From NCBI RefSeq assembly GCF_000143965.1, contig NC_014365.1:1639501-1703500 (forward strand): a stretch of DNA of 64,000 nt, read 5' to 3'. The position numbers were made by a program, and so were the translations under genes. Origin of the DNA: Desulfarculus baarsii DSM 2075 (GTDB lineage Bacteria; Desulfobacterota; Desulfarculia; Desulfarculales; Desulfarculaceae). The notes under the pieces are model-generated. The model had not been told where the DNA came from and ran no database searches. It saw only the letters and a program-made list of their open reading frames with translations. Shown piece by piece: positions 42,264 through 51,096 of this stretch; the first letter of the stretch is position 1, and the number at the start of each line of letters is the position of its first letter.

Positions 42264-43841
42264 ATGAGCGAAGAGCACAACGTCCTGGCCATCGACGTGG
42301 GCACGCAAAGCGCGCGGGCCTTTGTGTTCGGGGCCGATGGCGCAATGATCGACGGCGCGCGGGCGGTCTACGATCAACCCTATCATTCGCCCCAGCCTGG
42401 CTGGGCCGAGCAAGACCCGCGCATGTATTGGGACAAGCTGGCCGAGGCCTGTCACGGCCTGTGGCGGCGCGATCTGGCCCGGCCCGAGAGCCTGGCCGCC
42501 GTGGCCGTGACCACCCAACGCAATACCGTCGTCTGCCTCGACGCCCAGGCCAGGCCCCTGCGGCCGGCCATCGTCTGGCTGGACCAGCGCCGCGCCAGCG
42601 ATTTGCGTCACTTGAGCCGGCTTTGGCGGGCGCTGTTCGGCGTGGCGGGCCTGGGCGGCACCATCGATTACCTCATGGCCGAAGCCGAGGCCAACTGGCT
42701 GCGCCAGCATCAGCCCGAGATTTGGCGCGACACGGCCCACTACCTGTTTCTTTCGGGCTATATCAACCACAAGCTGACCGGGCGTTTCGCCGATTCCACG
42801 GCATGTACGGTCGGCTACATGCCATTCGACTACAAGGCCCAGCGTTGGGCCGGCGATCTTTCGTGGAAGTGGAGCGCCATCCCCGTGCCGCGGCGGGCCT
42901 TGCCGGAGCTTGTGTCGCCGGGCCGCGAGCTGGGCCGCGTCAGCGCCGAGGCGGCCGGCTACACCGGGTTGCCCGTGGGCCTGCCGGTGATCGCCGGGGC
43001 CTCGGACAAATCTTGCGAGGTGCTGGGCGCGGGCTGCCTGTCGCCGCACCAGGGCTGCATCGGCTATGGCACCACCGCCACCATCAACGTCAACTGCGAC
43101 AAATACATCGAGCCCATCGCCCTGGTGCCGCCGTACCCCAGCGCCAAGGCCGGGTCGTACAACCTGGAAGTCCAAATATTTCGCGGCTTTTGGATGGTCA
43201 GTTGGTTCAAGGAGCAGTTTGCCCAGCTCGAGCAGGAAGCGGCCAGGCTGCGGGGCGTGGAGGCCGAGGTGCTGCTGGAGGAACTGGCCAGCGATGTGCC
43301 GGCCGGCTCCATGGGCCTTGTTTTGCAGCCGTTCTGGAGCCCCGGCCTGCGCCACCCCGGCCCGGAGGCCAAGGGGGCGATCATCGGTTTTGGCGGCGCG
43401 CACAAAAAACAGCATCTCTACCGGGCCATGTTGGAAGGCCTGGCCTTTGCCCTGCGCGACGGCCGCGAGCGCATCCAGCGCCGCGACAAAACCAAACTGA
43501 GCGAGCTATACGTCTGCGGCGGCGGTTCGCGCAGCGACTTGGCCATGCAGATCACCGCCGATGTCTTCAATCTGCCGGCCAGCCGCCCGGCCCATTTCGA
43601 GGCCTCGGGCCTGGGCGCGGCCATGCTGGCCTGCCTGGGTTGCGGCCTGCATGAAGACCTGTCCGGAGCGGTGCGGGCCATGACCGCAACGGGCCGCACT
43701 TTCGAGCCGGACCGGTCTAACGTGGGCGTCTACGACGAACTCTACGACAAGGTGTATCGCCGGATGTACAAGCGCCTGCGGCCGTTTTACCAGCGCATCA
43801 TGGCCGTCACCGGCTATCCCGCGCCGGCGGGAAAAGATTAG
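42264..43841 (+). CDS. FGGY-family carbohydrate kinase
   Basis: 525 residues with both ribonuclease-H-like kinase domains: AIDVGTQSARAFVF (phosphate-1 loop), GWAEQDPRMYWD, TTQRNTVVCLD, IVWLDQRRA, and a C-terminal YVCGGGSRSDLAMQITADV (adenosine loop). Relatives phosphorylate glycerol, xylulose, erythritol and similar polyols. Its place behind GlpD suggests glycerol or an alkylglycerol as substrate, but the sequence is not a clear GlpK. Last gene of the regulator-AGPS-GlpD-FGGY operon. Confidence 0.9.
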   Translation: MSEEHNVLAIDVGTQSARAFVFGADGAMIDGARAVYDQPYHSPQPGWAEQDPRMYWDKLAEACHGLWRRDLARPESLAAVAVTTQRNTVVCLDAQARPLRPAIVWLDQRRASDLRHLSRLWRALFGVAGLGGTIDYLMAEAEANWLRQHQPEIWRDTAHYLFLSGYINHKLTGRFADSTACTVGYMPFDYKAQRWAGDLSWKWSAIPVPRRALPELVSPGRELGRVSAEAAGYTGLPVGLPVIAGASDKSCEVLGAGCLSPHQGCIGYGTTATINVNCDKYIEPIALVPPYPSAKAGSYNLEVQIFRGFWMVSWFKEQFAQLEQEAARLRGVEAEVLLEELASDVPAGSMGLVLQPFWSPGLRHPGPEAKGAIIGFGGAHKKQHLYRAMLEGLAFALRDGRERIQRRDKTKLSELYVCGGGSRSDLAMQITADVFNLPASRPAHFEASGLGAAMLACLGCGLHEDLSGAVRAMTATGRTFEPDRSNVGVYDELYDKVYRRMYKRLRPFYQRIMAVTGYPAPAGKD

Positions 43842-43879
43842 GACGGGCTAACCATCTGGCCAGCCGACCCGATATGATC

Positions 43880-43908
43880 TTGACAAAGGGGCGTGTTCGT
43901 TCTATTTT
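43880..43908 (+). promoter_or_regulatory. Promoter of the TPR protein gene
   Basis: TTGACA (43880-43885), 17-base spacer, TATTTT (43903-43908). Transcription should begin near 43915, about 45 bases before the assigned start. Confidence 0.6.
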
Positions 43909-43959
43909 TCAATAATCGAAATCGTTGTCCGCTTGTGAGCAATCTTCATCGAAACGGAT

Positions 43960-44739
43960 TTGATCAAGACTCGGAAGTCAACATTGAACGCTCGCTGCCT
44001 GTTCGTCGCGTTAGTTGTTTGTTGCATATGCGCATGCTTGCCGCCGACGGCCTTGGCGGTCGATGAATGTTCGCTGATGAAGCAGGCCGAGTGCCTGTTT
44101 GTCCAGCGAAACGACCTGCCCAAGGCCCGGGCCGCGGTTGAATCCTATCGCCAAGTGCTCAAAGAAGATCCCCAACAGGTCGAGGCCTCGATCAAGCTGG
44201 CCAGGTTGCTGATATTCATCGGCTCCCAAAAAGATTTGCAAAACGAGGGCCGTTATTACATGGAGGCCATCGAGGTCTCGCGACAGGCCCTGCGTTATCA
44301 TCCCAACGACCCAGGGCCCCACTATTGGCTGGGCGTGGCCTGCGGCCTGATGGCCGACGTCTCCGGCGGCTTCACGGCCTTGGGCCTGGTCGACGACACC
44401 AAGCAGCAGATGGAGACGGTGATCAAGCTCGACCCCACCTACGATTACGGCGGGGCCTACCGCGTGCTGGGCCGGTTGCACACCAAATTGCCTTTCATCG
44501 TCGGCGGCGATAAAGAAAAAGCCGAACGCTACCTGCGCTTGGCCCTCAAGCTGGGCCCCACCTACATGCTCAACCACCTCTACCTGGCCGACCTGCTGAT
44601 GGTCACCGACCGTTACGCCGAGGCCGAAGTCGTTCTGCGCCAGGTGCTGGCCGCCTCGGCCCAGCGCGGCCTGGAGCCCGAGGACAAGCTCTGGAAGATG
44701 CACGCCGGCGACGCCCTGGCCCATCGCATCGTCCGCTGA
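43960..44739 (+). CDS. Exported tetratricopeptide-repeat-like protein
   Basis: About 259 residues from TTG 43960, the earliest start giving a full signal peptide (basic N-terminus, CLFVALVVCC core, cleavage near TALAVDE); TTG 43984 is an alternative. Neither has a clear Shine-Dalgarno site, so the start is uncertain. The mature part contains about four TPR-type helix pairs: KARAAVESYRQVLKEDPQQ, VSRQALRYHPNDPGPHYWLG, KQQMETVIKLDPTYDYGGAY and AERYLRLALKLGPTYML. Likely a periplasmic interaction scaffold; partner unknown. Confidence 0.7.
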   Translation: MIKTRKSTLNARCLFVALVVCCICACLPPTALAVDECSLMKQAECLFVQRNDLPKARAAVESYRQVLKEDPQQVEASIKLARLLIFIGSQKDLQNEGRYYMEAIEVSRQALRYHPNDPGPHYWLGVACGLMADVSGGFTALGLVDDTKQQMETVIKLDPTYDYGGAYRVLGRLHTKLPFIVGGDKEKAERYLRLALKLGPTYMLNHLYLADLLMVTDRYAEAEVVLRQVLAASAQRGLEPEDKLWKMHAGDALAHRIVR

Positions 44740-44789
44740 AGGCCGCTCGTCGGCGGCCCGTCCGCTGCCCACACCACAATATAATGCGC

Positions 44790-44818
44790 TTGACGTCTTC
44801 GGGGCCGGCTTATATAGT
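44790..44818 (+). promoter_or_regulatory. Promoter predicting a leaderless recJ mRNA
   Basis: TTGACG (44790-44795), 17-base spacer, TATAGT (44813-44818), then six bases to ATG 44825. No Shine-Dalgarno sequence is present. Confidence 0.65.
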
Positions 44819-44824
44819 GCCGAC

Positions 44825-46546
44825 ATGATCGACACCCTGCCCGAAAAAAAATGGCGCGTGCGCAACCAATCGCCGAGCGAGGCCGCCCGGCTGGCCCGTG
44901 AGCTTGGCCTGCCGCCGCTGGCCGGCCAGTTGTTGTGCAATCGTGGTCTGGTGGACGCGGCGTCCGCCCGCGATTTTCTGCGGCCGCGCCTGGCCGATCT
45001 GCCCGGGCCGGATGGCTTTCAGGGCATGGGCAAGGCCGCGAGCCTGGTGGCCGAGGCCGTGCAAGCTGGCCAAGTGATCGGCGTGGCCGGTGATTACGAC
45101 GCCGACGGCGTGACGGCCACGGCCCTGCTGGTCGATTTTCTGCGCCAATGCGGCGGCAAGGTGGTCTGGGATCTGCCCCACCGCCTCAGCGAAGGCTATG
45201 GCTTCTTGCCGCCCAGGGCCCAACGCCTGGCCCAGGCCGGGGCGCGCCTGGTGATCACCGTCGATTGCGGCGTCTCCGATATCGACGGCGTCGGCGCGGC
45301 CAAGGAGTTGGGCCTTACCGTGATCGTCACCGATCACCACCAACTGCCGCCCGGCGTGGCCGCGCCGGCCGACGCCATGGTCAACCCCCAACAAGACGCC
45401 TGCGCCTTGGCCAAGCACCTGGCCGGCGTTGGCGTGGCCTTTTACCTGGCCGCCGCCTGCCGGGCCGAGCTGCGGGCCAGGGGCTGGTTCGCCACGCGCC
45501 CCGCGCCAAATCTGCGCCAAAGCCTGGACTTGGTGGCCGTGGGCACCTGCGCCGACGTGGTGCCGCTGGTCGGCCACAACCGCATTTTGGTTCGCGAGGG
45601 CCTGCTGGTGCTGAATCAGGGCGGCCGGCGAGGTCTGCGAGCCCTGGCCGACGCCTCCGGGGCGCGCGGCCCGCTGGACGCCAAGGATCTGGCCTTTGCC
45701 TTGGCCCCGCGCATCAACGCCGCTGGCCGGATCGATCATCCGGCCCAGGCCCTGGAGCTTCTGCTCTGCCAAGACGAGCCCCAGGCCGCCCAACGGGCCC
45801 GCCTGCTCGATCAGCTCAACCAACAGCGCCGGGCCATCGAGCAGGAAATGCTCGGCCAGGCCCTGGAGGACGTGGCCAGCGAGCCACGCCATCAGCGGGC
45901 GCGGTTGTTGGTGTTGGGCCGCGCGGGTTGGCACCGTGGGGTGCTGGGCATCGTGGCCAGCCGGGTGGTGGAGGCCACCGGCAAACCGGCGCTTTTGTTT
46001 GCCATCGAAAACGGCACGGCCGTGGGCTCGGGCCGTTCGGTGGAGGGCTTTCATCTGCAAAGGGCCTTGGTGGGGGTCAAACATTTGCTGCAACACTTCG
46101 GCGGCCACGCTCAGGCCGCCGGCATGACCACGGCCACGGCCAATCTGCCCGAGTTGTGGCGTCAACTCGACCAGGCCGCCCAGGCCGCCCTGCCGCCCGG
46201 TGAGGGCGCGGCGTCGCTGGAGTTGGAGACGGCCGCCCACGTCAGCCAGCTTGGCCCGGGCCTGGTGGATTTTCTGGCCGACTTGGCTCCCCACGGCCAG
46301 GCCAACCCCGAACCGCTGCTTTTGGTCGAAGGGGCGACGGTGCTGAGCGCCTCCAGCGTGGGCCGTGGGCATCTGCGCCTGCTGTTGGGCGGGGCGGCCG
46401 CGCCGCTGCCGGCGTTCTGGCTTGGCCACGGCGAACTGGCCGCCGACATTGGCGGGCCGCTCAGCCTGGCCTGCCAGCCGCGCGTCTCGACTTACGGCGG
46501 CAGACATCTGGAGCTTTTCATTCACGATCTGCGGCCCGGCGTCTGA
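44825..46546 (+). CDS. recJ: Single-stranded-DNA-specific exonuclease RecJ
   Basis: 573 residues, 5'-3' ssDNA exonuclease of recombination and repair. DHH-phosphodiesterase motifs: GDYDADGVTATALL (I), VITVDCGVSD (II), VIVTDHHQLP (III, DHH), VAVGTCADVVPL (IV), then the DHHA1 domain with GRSVEGFHLQRAL and HFGGHAQAAGMT and an OB-fold C-terminus. The start codon sits at the predicted transcription start, so translation is probably leaderless. Confidence 0.95.
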   Translation: MIDTLPEKKWRVRNQSPSEAARLARELGLPPLAGQLLCNRGLVDAASARDFLRPRLADLPGPDGFQGMGKAASLVAEAVQAGQVIGVAGDYDADGVTATALLVDFLRQCGGKVVWDLPHRLSEGYGFLPPRAQRLAQAGARLVITVDCGVSDIDGVGAAKELGLTVIVTDHHQLPPGVAAPADAMVNPQQDACALAKHLAGVGVAFYLAAACRAELRARGWFATRPAPNLRQSLDLVAVGTCADVVPLVGHNRILVREGLLVLNQGGRRGLRALADASGARGPLDAKDLAFALAPRINAAGRIDHPAQALELLLCQDEPQAAQRARLLDQLNQQRRAIEQEMLGQALEDVASEPRHQRARLLVLGRAGWHRGVLGIVASRVVEATGKPALLFAIENGTAVGSGRSVEGFHLQRALVGVKHLLQHFGGHAQAAGMTTATANLPELWRQLDQAAQAALPPGEGAASLELETAAHVSQLGPGLVDFLADLAPHGQANPEPLLLVEGATVLSASSVGRGHLRLLLGGAAAPLPAFWLGHGELAADIGGPLSLACQPRVSTYGGRHLELFIHDLRPGV

Positions 46547-46610
46547 GCCGGCCGCCCATTGGCGCGGCCTTTCCCTGGCCCGCCGCCGTGCGCTCGGCCA
46601 CAATGGCCCC

Positions 46611-47204
46611 ATGAATGATCCGCGCGTCGAAATCATCAAAACCGTGGGAACGGCCCGATTTTTTGGCCGGCGACTGCGGCCGCTGCAGTGGCGGCCGTTG
46701 CTTGGCCGCGAGGCGGGCCATGCCGTCCAGGCCCTGGCCATCCTGGAGGCGGCCGGGCTGTTCTGGCGTGGCCTCGCCTGGCCAGACGGTCGTGCGGCCG
46801 ACGAGCGGAGCGCGCCGGGCGACCTGCCGGCCGTGTTGGGGCTGGAGTTGGCCTCGTTGTGCCGCGCGCCTTGGCTCGATGACGATGACCGCGATGATTT
46901 GCTCAGCCTGGATAAGCACTTGCGCTCGGCGCGCGATTATCCCCAATTGTCGTGCGCCGCTTGCGCCCAGCAACGGGCCGCTGGCGAGGACGCGGCCGAT
47001 TGCCGGGGCTGCCCCCATCAGCCACCGCCGGACGCGGCCCTGGCCGCCCTGGAGTTCGTCTCGCTGTTGGCCGACCTGCCAAAGGAACTGCGCGCGGTGA
47101 CGTTGGCCGCAGCCGGCGCTTGCGCCGACCCAGCCCGGCCGTGGGCGCTGCCGGCCCAATTGGCGTTGATCCATCGCTATCGGCGAGGCGAGGAGCGGCG
47201 TTGA
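46611..47204 (+). CDS. Hypothetical protein with four-cysteine cluster
   Basis: 197 residues, not recognised. C115/C118 and C131/C134 (C-x2-C-x12-C-x2-C) suggest a zinc or iron-sulfur site in the middle of an otherwise helical, Ala/Leu-rich protein. No signal peptide. ATG 46611 has no Shine-Dalgarno; a CACAAT hexamer ends six bases upstream, resembling the leaderless layout elsewhere in the window, but its -35 is poor. It follows recJ by 64 bases. Confidence 0.6.
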   Translation: MNDPRVEIIKTVGTARFFGRRLRPLQWRPLLGREAGHAVQALAILEAAGLFWRGLAWPDGRAADERSAPGDLPAVLGLELASLCRAPWLDDDDRDDLLSLDKHLRSARDYPQLSCAACAQQRAAGEDAADCRGCPHQPPPDAALAALEFVSLLADLPKELRAVTLAAAGACADPARPWALPAQLALIHRYRRGEERR

Positions 47205-47261
47205 AAATCGACTCGACCATTGTTAGCCGTGCTATGATAAAGAACTCGCAGGGGAGGGGCC

Positions 47262-47708
47262 ATGTTCGGGGCAATCGGTCGGCGGCTCGACGACGAGGAA
47301 ATGCGCCGTATCTTGGCGCAATGCAAGGCGATCGCCATCGTTGGGCTGTCGCCGAGGGCCGAGCGCGACAGCAACATGGTCGCCCGCTATCTGCAAGGGG
47401 CCGGATACCAGATCATCCCGATCAATCCGGCCGAGGAAAGCATTCTGGGCCAACGCTGCTACCCCGACTTGCTATCCGTGCCACAACACATCGATATTGT
47501 TGATGTGTTTCGTCGGCCAGACGCCGTTGGCCCCATCGCCAGCCAGGCCGTGGCTTGCGGCGCTGGAGCTCTTTGGCTGCAGCTGGGCGTGAGCAACCAG
47601 CCGGCCGAGGACCAGGCCCGAGCGGCCGGCTTGGCGGTTATCAGCGACAGTTGCATCAAGGTCGAACACATGCGTTTGCTTGGTCGGGCCAATGATGCGC
47701 TATTATGA
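47262..47708 (+). CDS. CoA-binding domain protein (YccU-like)
   Basis: 148 residues forming a single Rossmann-like CoA-binding domain: KAIAIVGLSPRAERDSNMVARYLQGAGY, VNP-type INPAEESILGQRCYPDL, IDIVDVFRRP and GALWLQLGV. Family members bind CoA but have no established reaction. GGGGAGGGG precedes ATG 47262. The next gene overlaps its 3' end by 17 bases. Confidence 0.88.
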   Translation: MFGAIGRRLDDEEMRRILAQCKAIAIVGLSPRAERDSNMVARYLQGAGYQIIPINPAEESILGQRCYPDLLSVPQHIDIVDVFRRPDAVGPIASQAVACGAGALWLQLGVSNQPAEDQARAAGLAVISDSCIKVEHMRLLGRANDALL

Positions 47709-47943
47709 CAAAGATCGGCCCGGCCCACGGCAAGGGCCCCAGGCGACGGGTTTCTGGCGTCGGGCGCGCCTGCGGGCGCGGGCGATCCTGTTTGGTCGGG
47801 TCTCGCGGGAGATGGTCTTGTGGCTGGGCGCGGCGTTGATCGTCCTGGCCTTGGCCCTGGCCCTGCTGGGGTTGAGCAATCTGGCCGGCGGGCGCTACCA
47901 GCCGGTGCACGACCCGGCCGCGCAGATGATGATTCGGCGCTAA
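47692..47943 (+). CDS. Small single-span membrane protein
   Basis: About 83 residues from ATG 47692 (or 47695), overlapping the end of the CoA-binding gene. A basic N-terminal half (FWRRARLRARAILFGR) precedes one strong transmembrane helix (VLWLGAALIVLALALALLGL, ~48-68) and a short polar tail, so the N-terminus should be cytoplasmic. Not recognised. Confidence 0.55.
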   Translation: MMRYYDKDRPGPRQGPQATGFWRRARLRARAILFGRVSREMVLWLGAALIVLALALALLGLSNLAGGRYQPVHDPAAQMMIRR

Positions 47944-47982
47944 TTGTTAATCATCGCCGAAATGGCTGCCGATAGGTTGATC

Positions 47983-48474
47983 ATGAAAACAATGCTACGC
48001 CTCAGCATCGCTTCGTTGTTTTGCTTGGCCGCGCTGCTCGCCGGCTGCGCCGACGGGACCACGCCCATCACCACCAGGGCCATTGAGGAGCGCTACCTGG
48101 GCATGGGCGAAGCGGTGCGCATGTACGAATACGGCGAGTTGTTGTTGGCCGATGGCCGCTACAAAGAGGCCTACACCGCTTTTTTGAGCGCCGAGCAAAA
48201 CGCCTACACCAGCGACCTGCGTGAGGCCGCCCGCAAGCGCCGCATGTGGCTGGGCGAATCGATAAAGGCCATGGAGGCTGGCGGCCAGCCCTTGCCGCCG
48301 CCGGCGGACCTGGGCGAAAAACCCGATTTGCGCGCCGCCGCGCCCCAGAGGCCGTCCACATCGCCGTCCACGACCATGCTGGAGCCGCCCCTGGAAAGCC
48401 AGCAACTCTTGCCGGGCCTTCGCCCCGGCGACCCGCCGATCATCATCCCCGCCGCGCCAGCCAGCCCGCGCTGA
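47983..48474 (+). CDS. Lipoprotein with TPR-like helical region
   Basis: 163 residues from ATG 47983, with a lipobox LLAGC (Cys ~22). Residues ~35-95 contain a TPR-like helix pair (MYEYGELLLADGRYKEAYTAF); the C-terminal ~65 are Pro/Ser-rich and probably disordered. No enzymatic motif. Convergent with thyX 19 bases away. Confidence 0.68.
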   Translation: MKTMLRLSIASLFCLAALLAGCADGTTPITTRAIEERYLGMGEAVRMYEYGELLLADGRYKEAYTAFLSAEQNAYTSDLREAARKRRMWLGESIKAMEAGGQPLPPPADLGEKPDLRAAAPQRPSTSPSTTMLEPPLESQQLLPGLRPGDPPIIIPAAPASPR

Positions 48475-48493
48475 GGCGTGCCGCGCGTCAGGT

Positions 48494-49153
48494 TCAGGCG
48501 TTGAGCGCCGCCTTGACGTCGGGCCTGTATTTTTCGTGGATGTCGTCGAAGGCCACGGGGACGCGGTCTTTCAGTTCGGCCAGCAACGGCAGCATGACCT
48601 GCCTGATCTGGGGGTGCGACGGCTTTCCGCAGCGCAGATCCAGCACGTGCCGCCACTCGCGCAGATTGGCCGTCATCACCACTTCGGTTTTCAGGCTGTT
48701 GGGCAGGACGCTACGCGCCTCCTGAGGTTTGGCGCCCATGGTCAACAGCGTCAGGTAGGCCGCCTCGGCTTGTCGCATGGACTGGAGCCACAATCCGTAG
48801 GCCTCGGAGTCCTCCGGCCAGAAAGGCGGCTTGATCACCGTGATTTCGTTGCCGAACTTGTCTTTGGCGTAATTGGCGTAACGGGTGCTTTCCTGGCTGA
48901 AGGAGGCCAGGCGATGCCGCACCAACTCGTGGGATACGCCGCGATCGCAGACAAAGCGCACCGTGCAACTGGAGTGCTCCAGCACGCTGTGGTGCTTGGA
49001 CGCAATGATGCGACCGACAAAGGCGTCGGCCGAGTCGGCGGACATCATGTCTTCGGATTTGTAACAGGTGCGCCCGGCCAGCTCGATGAGTTTGAGCACG
49101 GACGCGCCGTCGGGCAGGCTGAGAATCTGGTGGTAGGGCTCGATAATCCTCAT
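48494..49153 (-). CDS. thyX: FAD-dependent thymidylate synthase ThyX
   Basis: 219 residues, makes dTMP from dUMP with NADPH and methylene-THF. The ThyX motif is present as RHRLASFSQESTRY (R79, H80, R81, S84, S89, R91), preceded by HHSVLEHSSCTVRF. Start ATG 49153 is preferred; an in-frame ATG at 49180 adds nine residues. ThyX replaces ThyA in many anaerobes. No thyA is seen in the window. Confidence 0.95.
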   Translation of the reverse strand: MRIIEPYHQILSLPDGASVLKLIELAGRTCYKSEDMMSADSADAFVGRIIASKHHSVLEHSSCTVRFVCDRGVSHELVRHRLASFSQESTRYANYAKDKFGNEITVIKPPFWPEDSEAYGLWLQSMRQAEAAYLTLLTMGAKPQEARSVLPNSLKTEVVMTANLREWRHVLDLRCGKPSHPQIRQVMLPLLAELKDRVPVAFDDIHEKYRPDVKAALNA

Positions 49154-49201
49154 TGGCGCTTTCAAGCGGCGGGCCGTCATCCTTGGCGGCCCGCCACCCG
49201 G

Positions 49202-50536
49202 CTACTGACGCGTGGTCAGATAATTTTTCACCGCTGGCGAATCAAGCTGGACCAGCATGTCTTTCATTGCCGGCCATTGCCGGCCGATGGCCTTGTCGGC
49301 GATCTCCAGCATCATGCTTTGCAGCAGGGGATCGCCTTTGAGCTTTTGCACCAGGGCGTCGGCCACCTGCCCCCGAATCCGGGTCGCGTCGGCGGATTCG
49401 GCCGTCGCGGCTGACCGGGCGCCGGGCCCCTGTTTGGTTTTGGACCTGAGCGGCGGCAGCATGGCGCTGGCGGCGAACTCCAGAATGGTCCTGTCCATCT
49501 CGTCGATGGCCATGTCGGTGAACAAGCTGGTGTCGTCGAGCAACCGCCTGACTTGTTCGGGGGTCAGGCGCTGGCTGGCCGGCATTTCCTCGGCATCGTC
49601 GAAGCCCAGAATCCTGGCGCGGTATTGGTTGAACAAGTTGGCCCTGACTTCGTCGTCAAACAATTCGTCGTGCAGCAGCTTGACTTCACTGGCGGTGTAG
49701 GTGACAGGCCTGACCAGCGACAAAAGCTCGATGGCCGCGTCGGCCTTGGCCTGGAGAGTGTTCTTTTGCCTGGCGACCCTCTGGGCCATGGCGATGCGGC
49801 GATACTCGGGAACCAGCTTCCACGAGGGATCGCGGGCGATCATGTCGGCCAGATCGGCTATCGCCTTGGCGCCCTGGGCCTTGCCCACCGCCACGCCGTA
49901 ATAGCCGAAACCGTCGCCGCCCTCGAACAGCTCCCGCTGGCTGACCGCACCGAGCTTGATGCGGGTCTGGTAGCTGCGTTTGACGATCAGCAGGGTTTGT
50001 CCTTTGTCGATCAGGAAGACGTCGGCCTGCAAGGAAGTGACGATGTTGGTGCTGGGCATGACATAGCCGCCCATGTCGACTTGGCCCTTGGTGGCCACGT
50101 TGGTGGCGGCATAAACTGGCAACAGAGCCCCGTTGGCGAGGACTTGCGGCACCCGATAGGCATTGGAGCCGGCCTCCTCGATGCCGAAAGCGTTGACCAC
50201 GACCTTGAGGCTAAGCGGAGCGCTTTCGTCGTTGGACACCGACGCCGAAGGCAGGTCGGCGAACAGCTTGGTGGCCGCCAAATCGGCGCGGAGTTGGCTG
50301 GTGATTTCCGGCGCGAAAATGCGGACGTTGTAATTGGGCGCTTCCCACGTGCCTTCTTCCCAGGTGCGCTTGTCGATCACCGTGGGCATTTCGGTCGCCG
50401 CGTCGATGCTCATTACCGGGCCGCGCAGGGGGTCGCGGGCCTCGCGCTGTATCTTCAGGTACGCGCAGCCAGTCGACGCAAGGGAAATGGCTGCGATGGC
50501 CACAATAAAAAACAGCTTTGCCAAGCCGAGCTTCAC
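49202..50536 (-). CDS. Large hypothetical lipoprotein
   Basis: 444 residues, signal peptide with lipobox LASTGC (Cys ~24), start ATG 50536 after GGAGGA. The N-terminal half is beta-rich with strands such as PLSLKVVVNAFGIEE and QADVFLIDKGQTLLIVKRSYQT; the C-terminal half is helical (SEVKLLHDELFDDEVRANLF, EMDRTILEFAASAML). No family is recognised. It is transcribed towards thyX and behind the S24 gene, separated from it by 109 bases. Confidence 0.65.
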   Translation of the reverse strand: MKLGLAKLFFIVAIAAISLASTGCAYLKIQREARDPLRGPVMSIDAATEMPTVIDKRTWEEGTWEAPNYNVRIFAPEITSQLRADLAATKLFADLPSASVSNDESAPLSLKVVVNAFGIEEAGSNAYRVPQVLANGALLPVYAATNVATKGQVDMGGYVMPSTNIVTSLQADVFLIDKGQTLLIVKRSYQTRIKLGAVSQRELFEGGDGFGYYGVAVGKAQGAKAIADLADMIARDPSWKLVPEYRRIAMAQRVARQKNTLQAKADAAIELLSLVRPVTYTASEVKLLHDELFDDEVRANLFNQYRARILGFDDAEEMPASQRLTPEQVRRLLDDTSLFTDMAIDEMDRTILEFAASAMLPPLRSKTKQGPGARSAATAESADATRIRGQVADALVQKLKGDPLLQSMMLEIADKAIGRQWPAMKDMLVQLDSPAVKNYLTTRQ

Positions 50537-50645
50537 CGCATCCTCCTACCGTGGATAGAGTTCTGCCCGAGGCTAAACTCAATGCCCCCATCTTGTCAAG
50601 AAAGGGTTGCTTGGCCGGGCCAGAAAAGCGATGTCAGCGCCCCGC

Positions 50646-51074
50646 TCAGTGATGCCGATAGTGGCGGATTAGCCCGGCCACCACGCCAAGCACCCGCACG
50701 TCCTCATGCCGCAGGATGATCGGCTCCATGCCCGGGTTGGCTGGTTGAAGCCTGATGTGGTCGCGCTCCAGATAAAATTTCTTCAGCGTCACGTCACTTT
50801 GGTTGATCAGCGCCACGACCATTTGCCCGTTTTCGGCCGTTTGACGCTCCTCGACGACGATCACGTCGCCCGGCGCGATGTGTTCGTCGATCATCGACGT
50901 GCCGCGCACTTCCAGGGCGAAGGTGCGGAAACGCCCCACCATGTCCTTGGGGATGGCGATGGCGCGCTCCTCGGGCACGGCCTCGATGGGCATGCCCGCG
51001 GCCACCACGCCCATAAACGGTATCTCCACATCCTGGATGTCGATTTCCTCGAAACCAATGTCGCACAGACGCAT
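50646..51074 (-). CDS. Stand-alone LexA/UmuD-type S24 peptidase domain
   Basis: 142 residues. The whole protein is an S24 self-cleavage domain: candidate cleavage bond A26-G27 in VVAAGMP, nucleophile Ser60 in RGTSMID, general base Lys98 in TLKKF. Size and residue spacing are nearly those of UmuD (139 residues, Ser60, Lys97). The LexA N-terminal HTH is missing, and the upstream 70 bases are promoter, so it is not a truncated LexA frame. No umuC/DNA polymerase V gene is near. GGAGGG precedes ATG 51074. Confidence 0.85.
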   Translation of the reverse strand: MRLCDIGFEEIDIQDVEIPFMGVVAAGMPIEAVPEERAIAIPKDMVGRFRTFALEVRGTSMIDEHIAPGDVIVVEERQTAENGQMVVALINQSDVTLKKFYLERDHIRLQPANPGMEPIILRHEDVRVLGVVAGLIRHYRHH

Positions 51075-51096
51075 GACGCCCTCCGTTGCTATTTTT

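Noticed and set aside
50646-51074. Frameshifted LexA with a lost HTH
   Set aside because: The bases directly upstream are an AT-rich promoter with a proper ribosome site, and no frame there encodes a LexA-like HTH. The domain is stand-alone as it is.
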